NCBI GenBank assembly: GCA_964291505.2
Contig: OZ220216.1
Span: forward strand, 930,001-994,000
Length of the DNA stretch: 64,000 nucleotides
DNA from: Kistimonas sp964291505
GTDB lineage: Bacteria > Pseudomonadota > Gammaproteobacteria > Pseudomonadales > Endozoicomonadaceae
Direction of reading: 5' to 3'
This document shows positions 34,655 through 43,016 of this stretch, in pieces. Position 1 is the stretch's first letter. Each line of letters begins with the position of its first letter. Below the pieces are notes generated by a model. The model made no database searches. It saw only the letters and a program-made list of their open reading frames with translations, and was not told where the DNA came from. The position numbers and the translations under genes were made by a program.

Positions 34655-35712
34655 TGTCGGATAACAAAGCGTCAGGTGTCGGCGAGCAGACTAACAGCCG
34701 GAAGGTCGAACATATCCGGGTGATTGAACAGGATAGCGGTACTGACCGAGACGGTGGGTACTTCGATCGTATCCATCTCAGTCACCGGGGGTTGCCGGAA
34801 ATCGCTTTGGCTGATATCGATACTCAGGTGGAATTTCTCGGCAAGACCCTGTCGTTTCCCATGCTGATCTCCTCAATGACCGGAGGGGATCATGAGCTTG
34901 TACGGAAGATTAACCGGAATCTTGCCATTGCAGCGCAGGCGACGGGTGTCGCTATGGGGGTTGGCTCCCAGCGAGTGATGCTGGAACAGCCCGCCGCCCG
35001 CGCCAGTTTCGAGCTGCGCCAACTTGCGCCGGATGCGCTGCTGTTTGCCAATCTGGGCGCTGTCCAGCTCAATTATGGATGTGGTCTGACAGCGTGTCGT
35101 GAAGTTGTCGATGTGTTAGATGCAGACGCACTGTACCTTCACCTCAATCCGCTGCAGGAAGCGGTGCAGCCTGAAGGCGACACGAATTTCTCGGGTTTGC
35201 TGGACAAAATTGCTGATATTAATGAGCGACTGGGTTGTCCTGTCGTCTTGAAAGAGGTTGGGTGCGGAATGTCGCCGGAAGATATCGCCGCGGCAGCCGT
35301 TCGGGGTATTTCCTGTATTGATGTGGCCGGGCAGGGCGGCACCTCCTGGAGTCGCATTGAGCATCATCGTGCGGGAGAATCCGGTGATTCGCTCGGGCTT
35401 CGTTTCCAGGACTGGGGTATTCCAACGCCTAAGGCTCTGAGGTTGGCGGCGCCATTTCGGGATCGTGTCGAATTAATCGCCAGTGGTGGTTTAAGAAACG
35501 GTGTCGATATGGTCAAGTCTGTTATACTCGGCGCCCGATTGTGCGGCCTGGCGGCTCCGTTGCTGAAGCCGGCCATGGAATCAGCAGACCATGTAATAGC
35601 TGCGATTGAAACATTGAAGCGGGAATTTGCCACGGCCATGTTCCTGCTGGGTATGCCGGATGTGAAGACACTGTACGGCAATGAACAACTGATTCTGGAT
35701 GAGAATTTCTGA
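34654..35712 (+). CDS. fni: Isopentenyl-diphosphate delta-isomerase, type 2 (FMN)
   Basis: 352 residues. Interconverts isopentenyl and dimethylallyl diphosphate with reduced FMN, providing the starter for prenyl chains. Type 2 features: RKVEHIRV near the N terminus, MLISSMTGG (about 70), MGVGSQRVML, NLGAVQLNYG, LHLNPLQEAVQPEGD (metal-binding QxxxxPEGD), KEVGCGMSPEDI, VAGQGGTSW and IASGGLRNGVDM (FMN phosphate loop). The ATG overlaps the mvaA stop (TGATG). A type 2 enzyme commonly accompanies mevalonate operons. Confidence 0.95.
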   Translation: MSDNKASGVGEQTNSRKVEHIRVIEQDSGTDRDGGYFDRIHLSHRGLPEIALADIDTQVEFLGKTLSFPMLISSMTGGDHELVRKINRNLAIAAQATGVAMGVGSQRVMLEQPAARASFELRQLAPDALLFANLGAVQLNYGCGLTACREVVDVLDADALYLHLNPLQEAVQPEGDTNFSGLLDKIADINERLGCPVVLKEVGCGMSPEDIAAAAVRGISCIDVAGQGGTSWSRIEHHRAGESGDSLGLRFQDWGIPTPKALRLAAPFRDRVELIASGGLRNGVDMVKSVILGARLCGLAAPLLKPAMESADHVIAAIETLKREFATAMFLLGMPDVKTLYGNEQLILDENF

Positions 35713-35818
35713 CACCTTGCGTGCAGAAAGACCAGAAGTCAGGTGAGTGAAAGAATACTGTCGTCCCCGGACCGTGCAGGGTGATGGCAGGAGAACCTCA
35801 GGATTTCCAAGAGGCATC

Positions 35819-36994
35819 ATGTCTGTCGGTATTGATGACATCAGTTTTTATTCGTCCAGTCTTTATATCCCTCTGACTGAGCTGGCTACGCGCTACGGGG
35901 TTGATCCCGACAAGTATCGAGTCGGGTTGGGGCAGGAGGAGATGGCGATCCCCGCGGTCGATGAAGATATTGTGACGATGGGGGCCAGTGCGGCCTGGCC
36001 TATGATTGACGACGATAATCGTGACAGTGTCGGCACCTTGCTGTTTGCGACAGAGACCGGTATTGATCAGTCCAAATCGGCCGGTGTCTACGTGCATCGT
36101 CTGCTGGGGTTAGGCCCTAATTGTCGTGTCGTGGAGTTGAAGCAAGCCTGTTACAGTGCGACTGCGGCTATACAGATGGCCTGCGCGCTAGTGGCAAGAC
36201 AGCCGGAAAAGTCCGTGTTGGTCATTGCCTCAGATATCGCGCGTTATGGCTTGGGGACGCCCGGTGAGGCAACCCAGGGTTGTGGTGCGGTCGCCCTGTT
36301 GATCAAGGCGAATCCGCGACTGGTTGAGGTCCATCCGGAGAGTGGTTGTTACAGCGAAGATGTCATGGACTTCTGGCGGCCCAACTACATGGATACCGCG
36401 CTGGTAGATGGTAAATATTCCACCATTATTTATCTCAAGGCGCTGCGTCAGTCCTGGAAGCATTACCAGCAGGCTGGCGGCAGGGGTTTTTCTGACTTTT
36501 CCCGCTTCTGCTATCACCTGCCCTTCGCCAAAATGGGGGAAAAGGCTCATCGCAAGCTGGCGGTGACCTGTGGGGAAAGCATGTCGGACGATCTATTTGC
36601 AGAGCAGACTGGCTCTGGTCTGATTTATAACCGCAAGATCGGCAATAGCTATTCGGCTTCCCTGTATATTGGTCTGCTGTCCATGCTGGAGAATGATCCT
36701 GAGGATCTGGCCGGTCGTCACATTGGTCTGTTCAGTTACGGTTCCGGTTGTGTCGGTGAGTTCTTTGCTGTGACGGTTCGGTCTGGGTATCGAGCCTATA
36801 GTCGACGGCAGGCACATGTGGACAGGCTGGAATCCAGGCAGGCGCTCAGTTATGACGAATATGCCCTGTTGTTCGAGCATCAATATCCCCGTGTGGATGG
36901 TGAGCATGATTTCCCCGAGATGACCGATGGCCGCTTCCGGCTGGCGGGACTGCATGATCACAAGCGCATCTATACAGAGACAGGTGTGCGCTGA
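35819..36994 (+). CDS. mvaS: Hydroxymethylglutaryl-CoA synthase
   Basis: 391 residues from the ATG at 35819, preceded by AAGAGG. A longer frame from 35747 has no family support. It condenses acetoacetyl-CoA with acetyl-CoA. The catalytic triad is in place: E79 (FATETGID), C111 (KQACYSATAA) and H233 (YHLPFAKM), the same numbering I recall for Staphylococcus aureus MvaS. GSGCVGEFFAV near the C terminus is also typical. Separated by 106 bases from fni. Confidence 0.95.
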   Translation: MSVGIDDISFYSSSLYIPLTELATRYGVDPDKYRVGLGQEEMAIPAVDEDIVTMGASAAWPMIDDDNRDSVGTLLFATETGIDQSKSAGVYVHRLLGLGPNCRVVELKQACYSATAAIQMACALVARQPEKSVLVIASDIARYGLGTPGEATQGCGAVALLIKANPRLVEVHPESGCYSEDVMDFWRPNYMDTALVDGKYSTIIYLKALRQSWKHYQQAGGRGFSDFSRFCYHLPFAKMGEKAHRKLAVTCGESMSDDLFAEQTGSGLIYNRKIGNSYSASLYIGLLSMLENDPEDLAGRHIGLFSYGSGCVGEFFAVTVRSGYRAYSRRQAHVDRLESRQALSYDEYALLFEHQYPRVDGEHDFPEMTDGRFRLAGLHDHKRIYTETGVR

Positions 36995-37021
36995 ATGCGT
37001 TATGATGCGCACGCTTAGTTG

Positions 37022-37054
37022 TTACAGTGTTTTGCTGCCGTAAAGCCACTGTAA
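37022..37054. promoter_or_regulatory. Inverted repeat upstream of the kinase genes
   Basis: TTACAGTG and CACTGTAA, an 8-bp perfect inverted repeat with a 17-base spacer in the 131-base gap before the first kinase gene. It may be an operator or a leader hairpin of a second transcript in the cluster. Confidence 0.3.
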
Positions 37055-37125
37055 ATGGCGTGGATGAAGGCTCCTGTGTGGAGCGTGGCGTTGTGGGTTG
37101 AAACTGTTTTCGGGATTGTCTGCGG

Positions 37126-38139
37126 ATGAGGTCTGTTGCTCCGGGCAAAATTATCATTTCGGGTGAGCACTCGGTGGTCTATGGCTCGCCGGCGCTGGCA
37201 GTGGCTGTGAATATTCACGCCAATGCGGTGGTTGAGCGTATTGATGAGCCGGGGATTCATCTGCATCTCGACAACTATGGCAAGCTGGCGTCGTTGCCGT
37301 TATCAGAGCTTGAACAGGTTCGTCTGACCATTGATGAAGCCTATCAGCATTATCTGCTGGGGCGCTGCGCTGTAGATAAGGTGTTGCCCCATGCCGGTGA
37401 GCTGTATCTGTACGCCATTGCCAGTCTGTATAACAGTTATTCATTGCCGTTTGATCATGGGTTGGATATTTCCCTGAAGTCGGCCATACCGGTGCGTTCC
37501 GGGATGGGGTCCTCTGCGGCGACGGTGGCTTCGGTGCTGGTGGCTGTAGCCGGTTATTTTGGCGTTCAGGTTGATAAGGAATCCCTGTTTCGTTTTACCA
37601 GTCATACCGAACGGCTTCAGCATGGCTGTACCAGTACCATTGATCCCATGGTGACAGTACACGGTGGGCTGGTGCGGGTGGAAAATAGTCAATTGTCCCG
37701 TAGTAGTGAGTTGCCGGAACTGAACTGGTACCTGGTGAATACTGGTGAGCCTGAGGTGAGTACCGGGCAGTGTGTCGCCGAGGTGCGACGTCGGTTTGGC
37801 ACCAGTACCATCTGGAATGAATTTGCCGCCATTATCCAGGGGTTGGAGCAGGCGTTTGTCTGTCGTGATACGCGGGCGTTGCGTGAGTATGTCAAGCGTA
37901 ATCACCAATTGCTGGTGGATATCGGCGTGGTACCTGATACGGTGCAGCGATTTATCAGTGATCTGAAATCCCGCTATGGCGCTGCCGGCAAAATCAGTGG
38001 TGCCGGTGCCGTGCATGGTGAAAAGGCTGGCTTTGTGCTGGTTCAAAGTGATGAGCCGGTGGAAAGTCTCTGTGATGAATACGGTTTCTCTGTTGCCAGG
38101 CTGCAGGCGGATCCTCTCGGTGCCAGACTCTGTCATTAA
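37126..38139 (+). CDS. mvk: Mevalonate kinase (GHMP family)
   Basis: 337 residues. Phosphorylates mevalonate with ATP. GHMP motif 1 is APGKIIISGEHSVVYGSPALA at the N terminus, motif 2 is IPVRSGMGSSAATVAS (about 122-137, phosphate-binding loop), and motif 3 is GKISGAGAVHGEKAGFVLV near the C terminus. The GEH(S/A)VVYG sequence favours mevalonate kinase over classical phosphomevalonate kinase. The 3' end overlaps the next gene. The first of two adjacent GHMP kinases, so its exact step is inferred. Confidence 0.82.
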   Translation: MRSVAPGKIIISGEHSVVYGSPALAVAVNIHANAVVERIDEPGIHLHLDNYGKLASLPLSELEQVRLTIDEAYQHYLLGRCAVDKVLPHAGELYLYAIASLYNSYSLPFDHGLDISLKSAIPVRSGMGSSAATVASVLVAVAGYFGVQVDKESLFRFTSHTERLQHGCTSTIDPMVTVHGGLVRVENSQLSRSSELPELNWYLVNTGEPEVSTGQCVAEVRRRFGTSTIWNEFAAIIQGLEQAFVCRDTRALREYVKRNHQLLVDIGVVPDTVQRFISDLKSRYGAAGKISGAGAVHGEKAGFVLVQSDEPVESLCDEYGFSVARLQADPLGARLCH

Positions 38140-39076
38140 TACCGGTCAGACTGTTCATGTCTCGGTACCCGGCAGCATCATGTTGCTGGGAGAGCATTCC
38201 GTTTTGTATTCCCAGCCTGCGGTTGCCTGTGCGGTTGATCGCTATATGCGTGTTCAGGTGGAGCCGCTAGCAAGTCGAGACGTTATTGTTGAGTCTGCAC
38301 TTGGTCCTTATTGTTCGCCTCTTGATAGTCTTCAGGATTCTGTTCCCCATCGTTTTTTGGTTGAGATTCTCCGGCGCAGGCAGTCCACATTGGCGTGTGG
38401 CCTGAAGATCAGTATTACCTCTGAGTTTTCCCATACCGTTGGCTTGGGTTCCTCTGCTGCAGTGACGGTTGCACTGGTTTCTGCCCTGCAAGCCGTTTGT
38501 GGTTTGCCGCTTGATCAGCAGGAAATTCTTCGGTCAAGTGTTGAGGTTGTTCGCGCGGTTCAGGGGCGAGGGTCAGGTACTGATCTGGCAGCCAGTGTCT
38601 ATGGCGGTGTGATTGCCTTTGATGCTGATGCTTTGCAGGTTCAGCGTCTATCGTCTGAATTGCCTATCGATCTTTATTATGCAGGCTATAAAACGCCAAC
38701 GACTGATGTGTTGGCGAGAGTTGCAGAAGAAAGTGTGCGAGTGTCGAGTGTAGTGGATAAGCTTTACCGGTTAATGGGGGACGTGAGTCGAGAGGCGATA
38801 ACGGCGATCAAGTCTGATGATTTAGCGCAGTTCGGTCGTTGCATGAATGTCTATCAGGGGTTGATGGATGCCCTCAATGTGAATGATGCGACGCTGTCTG
38901 CCATTGTTTATGGTTTGCGTGCCTTGCCGGGTGTGATAGGCGCTAAAATTTCCGGTTCGGGCCTGGGCGATTGCGTCTGTGCGCTGGGTGATACCGGTGC
39001 CGGATTGTCCGGATTCGAACGTATTCCTGTTTCTGTTTCCCCTGTTGGAGTGTCCGTTGACGTTTTCCCGCGTTGA
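38075..39076 (+). CDS. Second GHMP kinase, candidate phosphomevalonate kinase
   Basis: 333 residues from ATG 38075 (GGAAAG upstream), or 318 from GTG 38120. Both starts overlap the previous gene. Motif 1 is SVPGSIMLLGEHSVLYSQPA, motif 2 is HTVGLGSSAAVTVALVSAL, motif 3 is AKISGSGLGDCVCAL. These look like a mevalonate kinase paralogue and lack the GE(Y/W)AV form common in MvaK2/ERG8. Because the cluster otherwise lacks a phosphomevalonate kinase and contains the decarboxylase, that role is the simplest assignment, but it rests on context. A different order of the two kinases is possible. Confidence 0.65.
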   Translation: MNTVSLLPGCRRILSVPDSVINTGQTVHVSVPGSIMLLGEHSVLYSQPAVACAVDRYMRVQVEPLASRDVIVESALGPYCSPLDSLQDSVPHRFLVEILRRRQSTLACGLKISITSEFSHTVGLGSSAAVTVALVSALQAVCGLPLDQQEILRSSVEVVRAVQGRGSGTDLAASVYGGVIAFDADALQVQRLSSELPIDLYYAGYKTPTTDVLARVAEESVRVSSVVDKLYRLMGDVSREAITAIKSDDLAQFGRCMNVYQGLMDALNVNDATLSAIVYGLRALPGVIGAKISGSGLGDCVCALGDTGAGLSGFERIPVSVSPVGVSVDVFPR

Positions 39077-40058
39077 TGTTGCCCGAAGTCTTCTGGGTGA
39101 TTGTGAATACCGTCCTGTCGATGTTTTCGAGGCGTGGGCGCCGGTCAATATTGCGCTGTGCAAGTATTGGGGTAAGCGCGATGCGGCCCTGAATTTGCCG
39201 GTGAATGACAGCCTTTCTGTCGCTTTGCCGGATAAGGGAACGCGTACTCGAGTGACCCGGCTGCAGGGCGAGTTGAAAGATGTTGTCTTTTTAAATGATC
39301 AGCCGGTGTCTGAAGCAGATAGCTTTTATCAGAAAGTGGTCGCGCACCTGGATTTGTTTCGGCTGGATCGGGGTGATCGTTTTCGAATTGATACGGTTAA
39401 TAATATCGCGACGGCGGCAGGTCTTGCTTCATCGGCGTCCGGCTTTGCAGCATTGACCCGTGCAATGGCAGGTGTACAGGGCTTTGATCTTGATGGGGTG
39501 GCGCTATCCATTCTGGCGAGGCTGGGGAGTGGTAGTGCCTGCCGGTCTGTTTTTGATGGATTTGTACGCTGGCATAAAGGCGAGGCTGCTGATGGTATGG
39601 ATTCCTGTGCGGCGCCATTGTCCCGGGTTTGGCCGGGGTTGCGCCTTGGGGTGCTGACCTTGACGGGGGCGGCTAAAAAAGTCGGTTCCCGCGAGGGTAT
39701 GGCGCGTACAGTGGAGACGACGCCGCTCTATTCTGCTTGGCCTGCCCAGGTCGAAGCGGATATTGCGACGCTGGAGCAGGCCATCGCCGACCGCGACTTT
39801 GAGCGCTTGGGCGCCACCGCTGAACACAATGCAATGACCATGCATGCCACGATGATTGCCTCCTGGCCGCCGCTGTTGTACTGGGAGCCTGAATCTGTTG
39901 CTGTCATGCAGAAGGTCTGGCAGCTGCGCGAAGACGGTGTGCCGGTCTATCTCACCATGGATGCCGGGCCCAATGTGAAACTTTTGTTTGAGTCGCCGGT
40001 CGAAGAGAGCATCAGGCAGGTGTTTCCTGATGTTGAAGTGGTAAAACTCTTCCCGTAA
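39057..40058 (+). CDS. mvaD: Diphosphomevalonate decarboxylase
   Basis: 333 residues using a TTG start at 39057, chosen because GGAG lies 6 bases upstream and no ATG or GTG is available between the end of the previous gene and the first conserved motif. ATP-dependent decarboxylation of mevalonate diphosphate to IPP. Hallmarks: APVNIALCKYWGKRD (about 24-38), NNIATAAGLASSASGFAALT (ATP loop), GSGSACRSVFDGFVRW, and the catalytic-site MDAGPNVKLL near the end. Overlaps the upstream kinase by 20 bases, which supports coupled translation. Last gene before rpsB. Confidence 0.94.
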   Translation: MTFSRVDVARSLLGDCEYRPVDVFEAWAPVNIALCKYWGKRDAALNLPVNDSLSVALPDKGTRTRVTRLQGELKDVVFLNDQPVSEADSFYQKVVAHLDLFRLDRGDRFRIDTVNNIATAAGLASSASGFAALTRAMAGVQGFDLDGVALSILARLGSGSACRSVFDGFVRWHKGEAADGMDSCAAPLSRVWPGLRLGVLTLTGAAKKVGSREGMARTVETTPLYSAWPAQVEADIATLEQAIADRDFERLGATAEHNAMTMHATMIASWPPLLYWEPESVAVMQKVWQLREDGVPVYLTMDAGPNVKLLFESPVEESIRQVFPDVEVVKLFP

Positions 40059-40115
40059 AGGGATTCTTTTCGCAGGGAATCCATTTCCCGGGGCTGGTGC
40101 ATGCCCGTGTGGTTG

Positions 40116-40131
40116 TGGTATAAATGCGCGC
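40116..40131 (+). promoter_or_regulatory. rpsB promoter (extended -10, GC-rich discriminator)
   Basis: TGTGGTATAAAT with TG one base before TATAAA, followed by GCGCGC. I recall the same extended -10 TGTGGTATAAA and GC-rich discriminator described for gammaproteobacterial rpsB promoters. The discriminator suits stringent control by ppGpp. Confidence 0.75.
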
Positions 40132-40262
40132 TTGTGGCGACCGCCGCAAGTATTCTTATGACTTAAAACCACACATGCACCGACACATGGTTCCTGGGTG
40201 CCCGCTTAAAAAGGGTCGAATCATGGGGTGTATGGAGGCATAACCCTTTTAAGGAGTTTTAC
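40131..40262 (+). promoter_or_regulatory. rpsB 5' leader with two hairpins (probable S2 autoregulatory site)
   Basis: About 130 bases of untranslated leader. A hairpin at 40131-40150 (CTTG..GGC/GCC..CAAG) is followed by a stem AAAAGGGT/ACCCTTTT (40209-40216 with 40243-40250) that ends at the AAGGAG ribosome site. In E. coli the rpsB leader mediates repression by S2; the position and shape agree with this, the mechanism here is inference. Confidence 0.6.
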
Positions 40263-41030
40263 ATGGCTCAAGTGTCCATGCGTGACATGCTGAAGGCCGG
40301 TGTCCATTTCGGTCACCAGACCCGTTACTGGAACCCCAAGATGCGCAAGTTCATCTTCGGCGCCCGTAACCGCATTCACATCATCAACCTGGAACACACC
40401 CTGCCGGCGTTCAATCAGGCGCTGGGTCTGATCAAGAAGCTGGCTGAAGGCAAGAACAAGGTTCTGTTCGTCGGCACCAAGCGTGCAGCGAGCAAGATCG
40501 TCCGTGAAAACGCGCAGCGTTGCGGCATGCCTTATGTTGATCACCGCTGGCTGGGCGGCATGCTGACCAACTACAAGACTATTCGTCAGTCTGTACGTCG
40601 TCTGCGTGAACTGGAAGTCCAGGCTGAAGACGGCACTTTCGAGAAGCTGACCAAGAAAGAAGCCCTGATGCGTACCCGTGATCTGGAAAAACTGGATCGC
40701 AGCCTGGGTGGTATCAAGGACATGGGCGGCCTGCCTGACGCGATCTTCGTCATCGACGTGGATCACGAAAAGATTGCCATCCAGGAAGCCAACAAGCTGG
40801 GCATCCCTGTTATCGGTATCGTTGATACCAACAGCAACCCGGACGGCGTAGACATCGTTATCCCCGGTAACGATGACGCGATCCGCGCAATTCAGCTGTA
40901 CGTTGAATCTGCTGCTGACGCGATCCTGGAAGGTCGTGCTGCTGCCGGTGCAGTCGTTGAAGAAGCGGCTGCTGAAAAGGCAGAAGCGGCTGAAGAGAGT
41001 GAAGAGAGCAGCGAAGACTCCGCGGAGTAA
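40263..41030 (+). CDS. rpsB: 30S ribosomal protein S2
   Basis: 255 residues. Begins MAQVSMRDMLKAGVHFGHQT and contains the S2 signatures WNPKMRKFIFGARN and GTKRAASKIV, then DHRWLGGMLTN and PDAIFVIDVDHE. The C terminus is a low-complexity Ala/Glu tail (EEAAAEKAEAAEESEESSED). Strong AAGGAG ribosome site. Followed by an intergenic terminator or attenuator and tsf, the conserved rpsB-tsf order. Confidence 0.99.
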   Translation: MAQVSMRDMLKAGVHFGHQTRYWNPKMRKFIFGARNRIHIINLEHTLPAFNQALGLIKKLAEGKNKVLFVGTKRAASKIVRENAQRCGMPYVDHRWLGGMLTNYKTIRQSVRRLRELEVQAEDGTFEKLTKKEALMRTRDLEKLDRSLGGIKDMGGLPDAIFVIDVDHEKIAIQEANKLGIPVIGIVDTNSNPDGVDIVIPGNDDAIRAIQLYVESAADAILEGRAAAGAVVEEAAAEKAEAAEESEESSEDSAE

Positions 41031-41043
41031 TCGTCCTGTTCAG

Positions 41044-41069
41044 AAAAAGGGGGCCTTGCCCCCTTTTTT
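41044..41069 (+). terminator. Strong hairpin between rpsB and tsf
   Basis: AAAAAGGGGGC and GCCCCCTTTTT around a 3-base loop, ending in T6. A rho-independent terminator or attenuator that would lower tsf relative to rpsB. Confidence 0.85.
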
Positions 41070-41214
41070 GCCATAGGGGGTCAGGCTATTATTGCTGTCG
41101 TTGCAGCGGCGGTTCCTGACTCCGGGCGCAAAAATTCTTTCGTGATTGTTGCTTTCTCTCCATGAGAAGACGCTGGAAAGACAGCAGCATAATCAAGGTT
41201 TAGAGGATACGAAA

Positions 41215-42072
41215 ATGGCAATTACTGCTGCACTGGTAAAAGAGCTGCGTGAGCGTACCGGTCTTGGCATGATGGAATGCAAGAAGGCCCTGGTTGAGGT
41301 TGACGGCGACATCGAAAAAGCAATCGAGGAGCTGCGCAAATCCGGCCAGGCCAAGGCTGCCAAGAAAGCCGGTCGTACCGCTGCTGAAGGTGTGGTTGCC
41401 GTTAAAGTGGCTGACGATGCCAAGTTCGGCATGCTGGTAGAAGTCAACAGTGAAACTGACTTCGTTGCCCGTGACGACAACTTCCTGGGTTACGTTAACA
41501 CTGTCGTTGGGCGTGCCTTTGAAACCAAGCAGACCGATATCCCTGCCCTGATGGACGGTGATCTGGAAACGGCCCGTCTGGCGCTGGTTCAGAAGATCGG
41601 TGAGAACATCAGTGTTCGTCGTGCCGCTGCTCTGGAAGGCGATGTGGTTGGTAGCTATGTTCACGGTAACAGCCGTATCGCGGTTCTGGTTAGCCTGGAA
41701 GGCGGTAACGCTGAGCTGGCCAAGGACATCGCCATGCACGTGGCAGCTGTGAATCCTCAGGTTGTCAGCAAGGACGACATGCCGGCTGATCTGGTAGAAA
41801 AAGAGAAGGAAATCTTCCGTGCTCAGGCACTGGAAAGCGGCAAGCCTGCCGAGATCGTTGAAAAGATGATCGTTGGCCGTGTGAACAAGTTCCTGGCTGA
41901 AAACAGCCTGGTTGAGCAGCCTTTCGTCAAGAACCCTGACATGACTGTTGGCAAGCTGGCTGCAGAAGCCGGTGCCACCGTCAAGAGCTTCATCCGCTTT
42001 GAAGTGGGTGAAGGCATCGAGAAGGAAGTGGTTGACTTCGCTGCTGAGGTTCGCGCTCAGGCGGGCCTGTAA
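41215..42072 (+). CDS. tsf: Translation elongation factor Ts
   Basis: 285 residues from the ATG at 41215 (GAGGA upstream, MAITAALVKELRERTG). A longer frame from 41146 is not used. Nucleotide exchange factor for EF-Tu. The N-terminal UBA-like domain (TGLGMMECKKAL), the TDFVAR motif (about residue 80) and the dimerization core are present. Followed by a terminator, then pyrH. Confidence 0.99.
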   Translation: MAITAALVKELRERTGLGMMECKKALVEVDGDIEKAIEELRKSGQAKAAKKAGRTAAEGVVAVKVADDAKFGMLVEVNSETDFVARDDNFLGYVNTVVGRAFETKQTDIPALMDGDLETARLALVQKIGENISVRRAAALEGDVVGSYVHGNSRIAVLVSLEGGNAELAKDIAMHVAAVNPQVVSKDDMPADLVEKEKEIFRAQALESGKPAEIVEKMIVGRVNKFLAENSLVEQPFVKNPDMTVGKLAAEAGATVKSFIRFEVGEGIEKEVVDFAAEVRAQAGL

Positions 42073-42085
42073 GGCATACTGATGC

Positions 42086-42118
42086 AGGGGCGGCAGAGGA
42101 TTCTGTCGCCCCTGTTAT
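42086..42118 (+). terminator. tsf terminator
   Basis: AGGGGCGGCAGA and TCTGTCGCCCCT, a 12-bp stem with one G-U pair and a GGAT loop, followed by GTTATTATT. Confidence 0.75.
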
Positions 42119-42278
42119 TATTCGATGGCGAATACCAGTGACCAATCGCTGGTTGATTGCAGATAATGGCAGTCGTTGGTCAGTGGTATTGGTATCATCA
42201 GAAAACAGCCATGGGCATGGCAGGATGGGTATCACTGTTCATCCTGTTCATGGCCAAGCCCGTTGACGGAGAGCAGAC

Positions 42279-43016
42279 ATGCCCGGAACAGATCGCCAGC
42301 CTAAATATCACCGAATCCTCCTCAAACTCAGCGGTGAAGCGCTGATGGGGAGTGAAGAGTTCGGTATTGATCCCAAGGTGCTGGATCGGATGGCGCTTGA
42401 AATCGGTCAGTTGGTCGGTATCGGTGTTCAGGTAGGTTTGGTGATCGGTGGAGGTAACCTGTTTCGTGGGGCGGCCTTGAGTGCGGCCGGCATGGAGCGT
42501 GTTACCGGTGACCATATGGGTATGCTGGCCACGGTCATGAATGCACTGGCCATGCGTGATGCGCTGGAGCGTTCAAATATCAATACCCGTGTGATGTCTG
42601 CTATTCCGATGAGTGGCGTAGTGGAGCATTATGATCGCCGCCGTGCGCTGCGTTATCTGAATTCGGGTGATGTGGTGATTTTCTCCGCAGGTACCGGGAA
42701 TCCTTTCTTTACCACGGATTCTGCTGCCTGCCTGCGAGGTATTGAAGTAGATGCTGACCTGGTGCTGAAGGCCACCAAGGTGGATGGTGTTTATGATCAG
42801 GATCCGGTCAAGAATCCGGATGCGATCAAGTTTGATCGTCTGACCTATGACGATGTGCTGGATCGTAAACTCGGGGTGATGGACCTGACTGCTATCTGCC
42901 TGGTGCGCGACCACCAGATGCCGGTACGTGTGTTTAACATGAACAAGACCGGTGCCCTGTTGAATGTTGTCGTCGGTGGCGACGAAGGAACCCTGGTTTG
43001 CGGGAGTGACGCATGA
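42279..43016 (+). CDS. pyrH: UMP kinase
   Basis: 245 residues. Phosphorylates UMP to UDP. Amino-acid kinase fold with LLKLSGEALMG at the N terminus, GLVIGGGNLFRG, DHMGMLATVMNALA and GTGNPFFTTDSAA (UMP-binding). GGAGAG precedes the ATG. The TGA overlaps the frr ATG by 4 bases. Confidence 0.98.
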   Translation: MPGTDRQPKYHRILLKLSGEALMGSEEFGIDPKVLDRMALEIGQLVGIGVQVGLVIGGGNLFRGAALSAAGMERVTGDHMGMLATVMNALAMRDALERSNINTRVMSAIPMSGVVEHYDRRRALRYLNSGDVVIFSAGTGNPFFTTDSAACLRGIEVDADLVLKATKVDGVYDQDPVKNPDAIKFDRLTYDDVLDRKLGVMDLTAICLVRDHQMPVRVFNMNKTGALLNVVVGGDEGTLVCGSDA

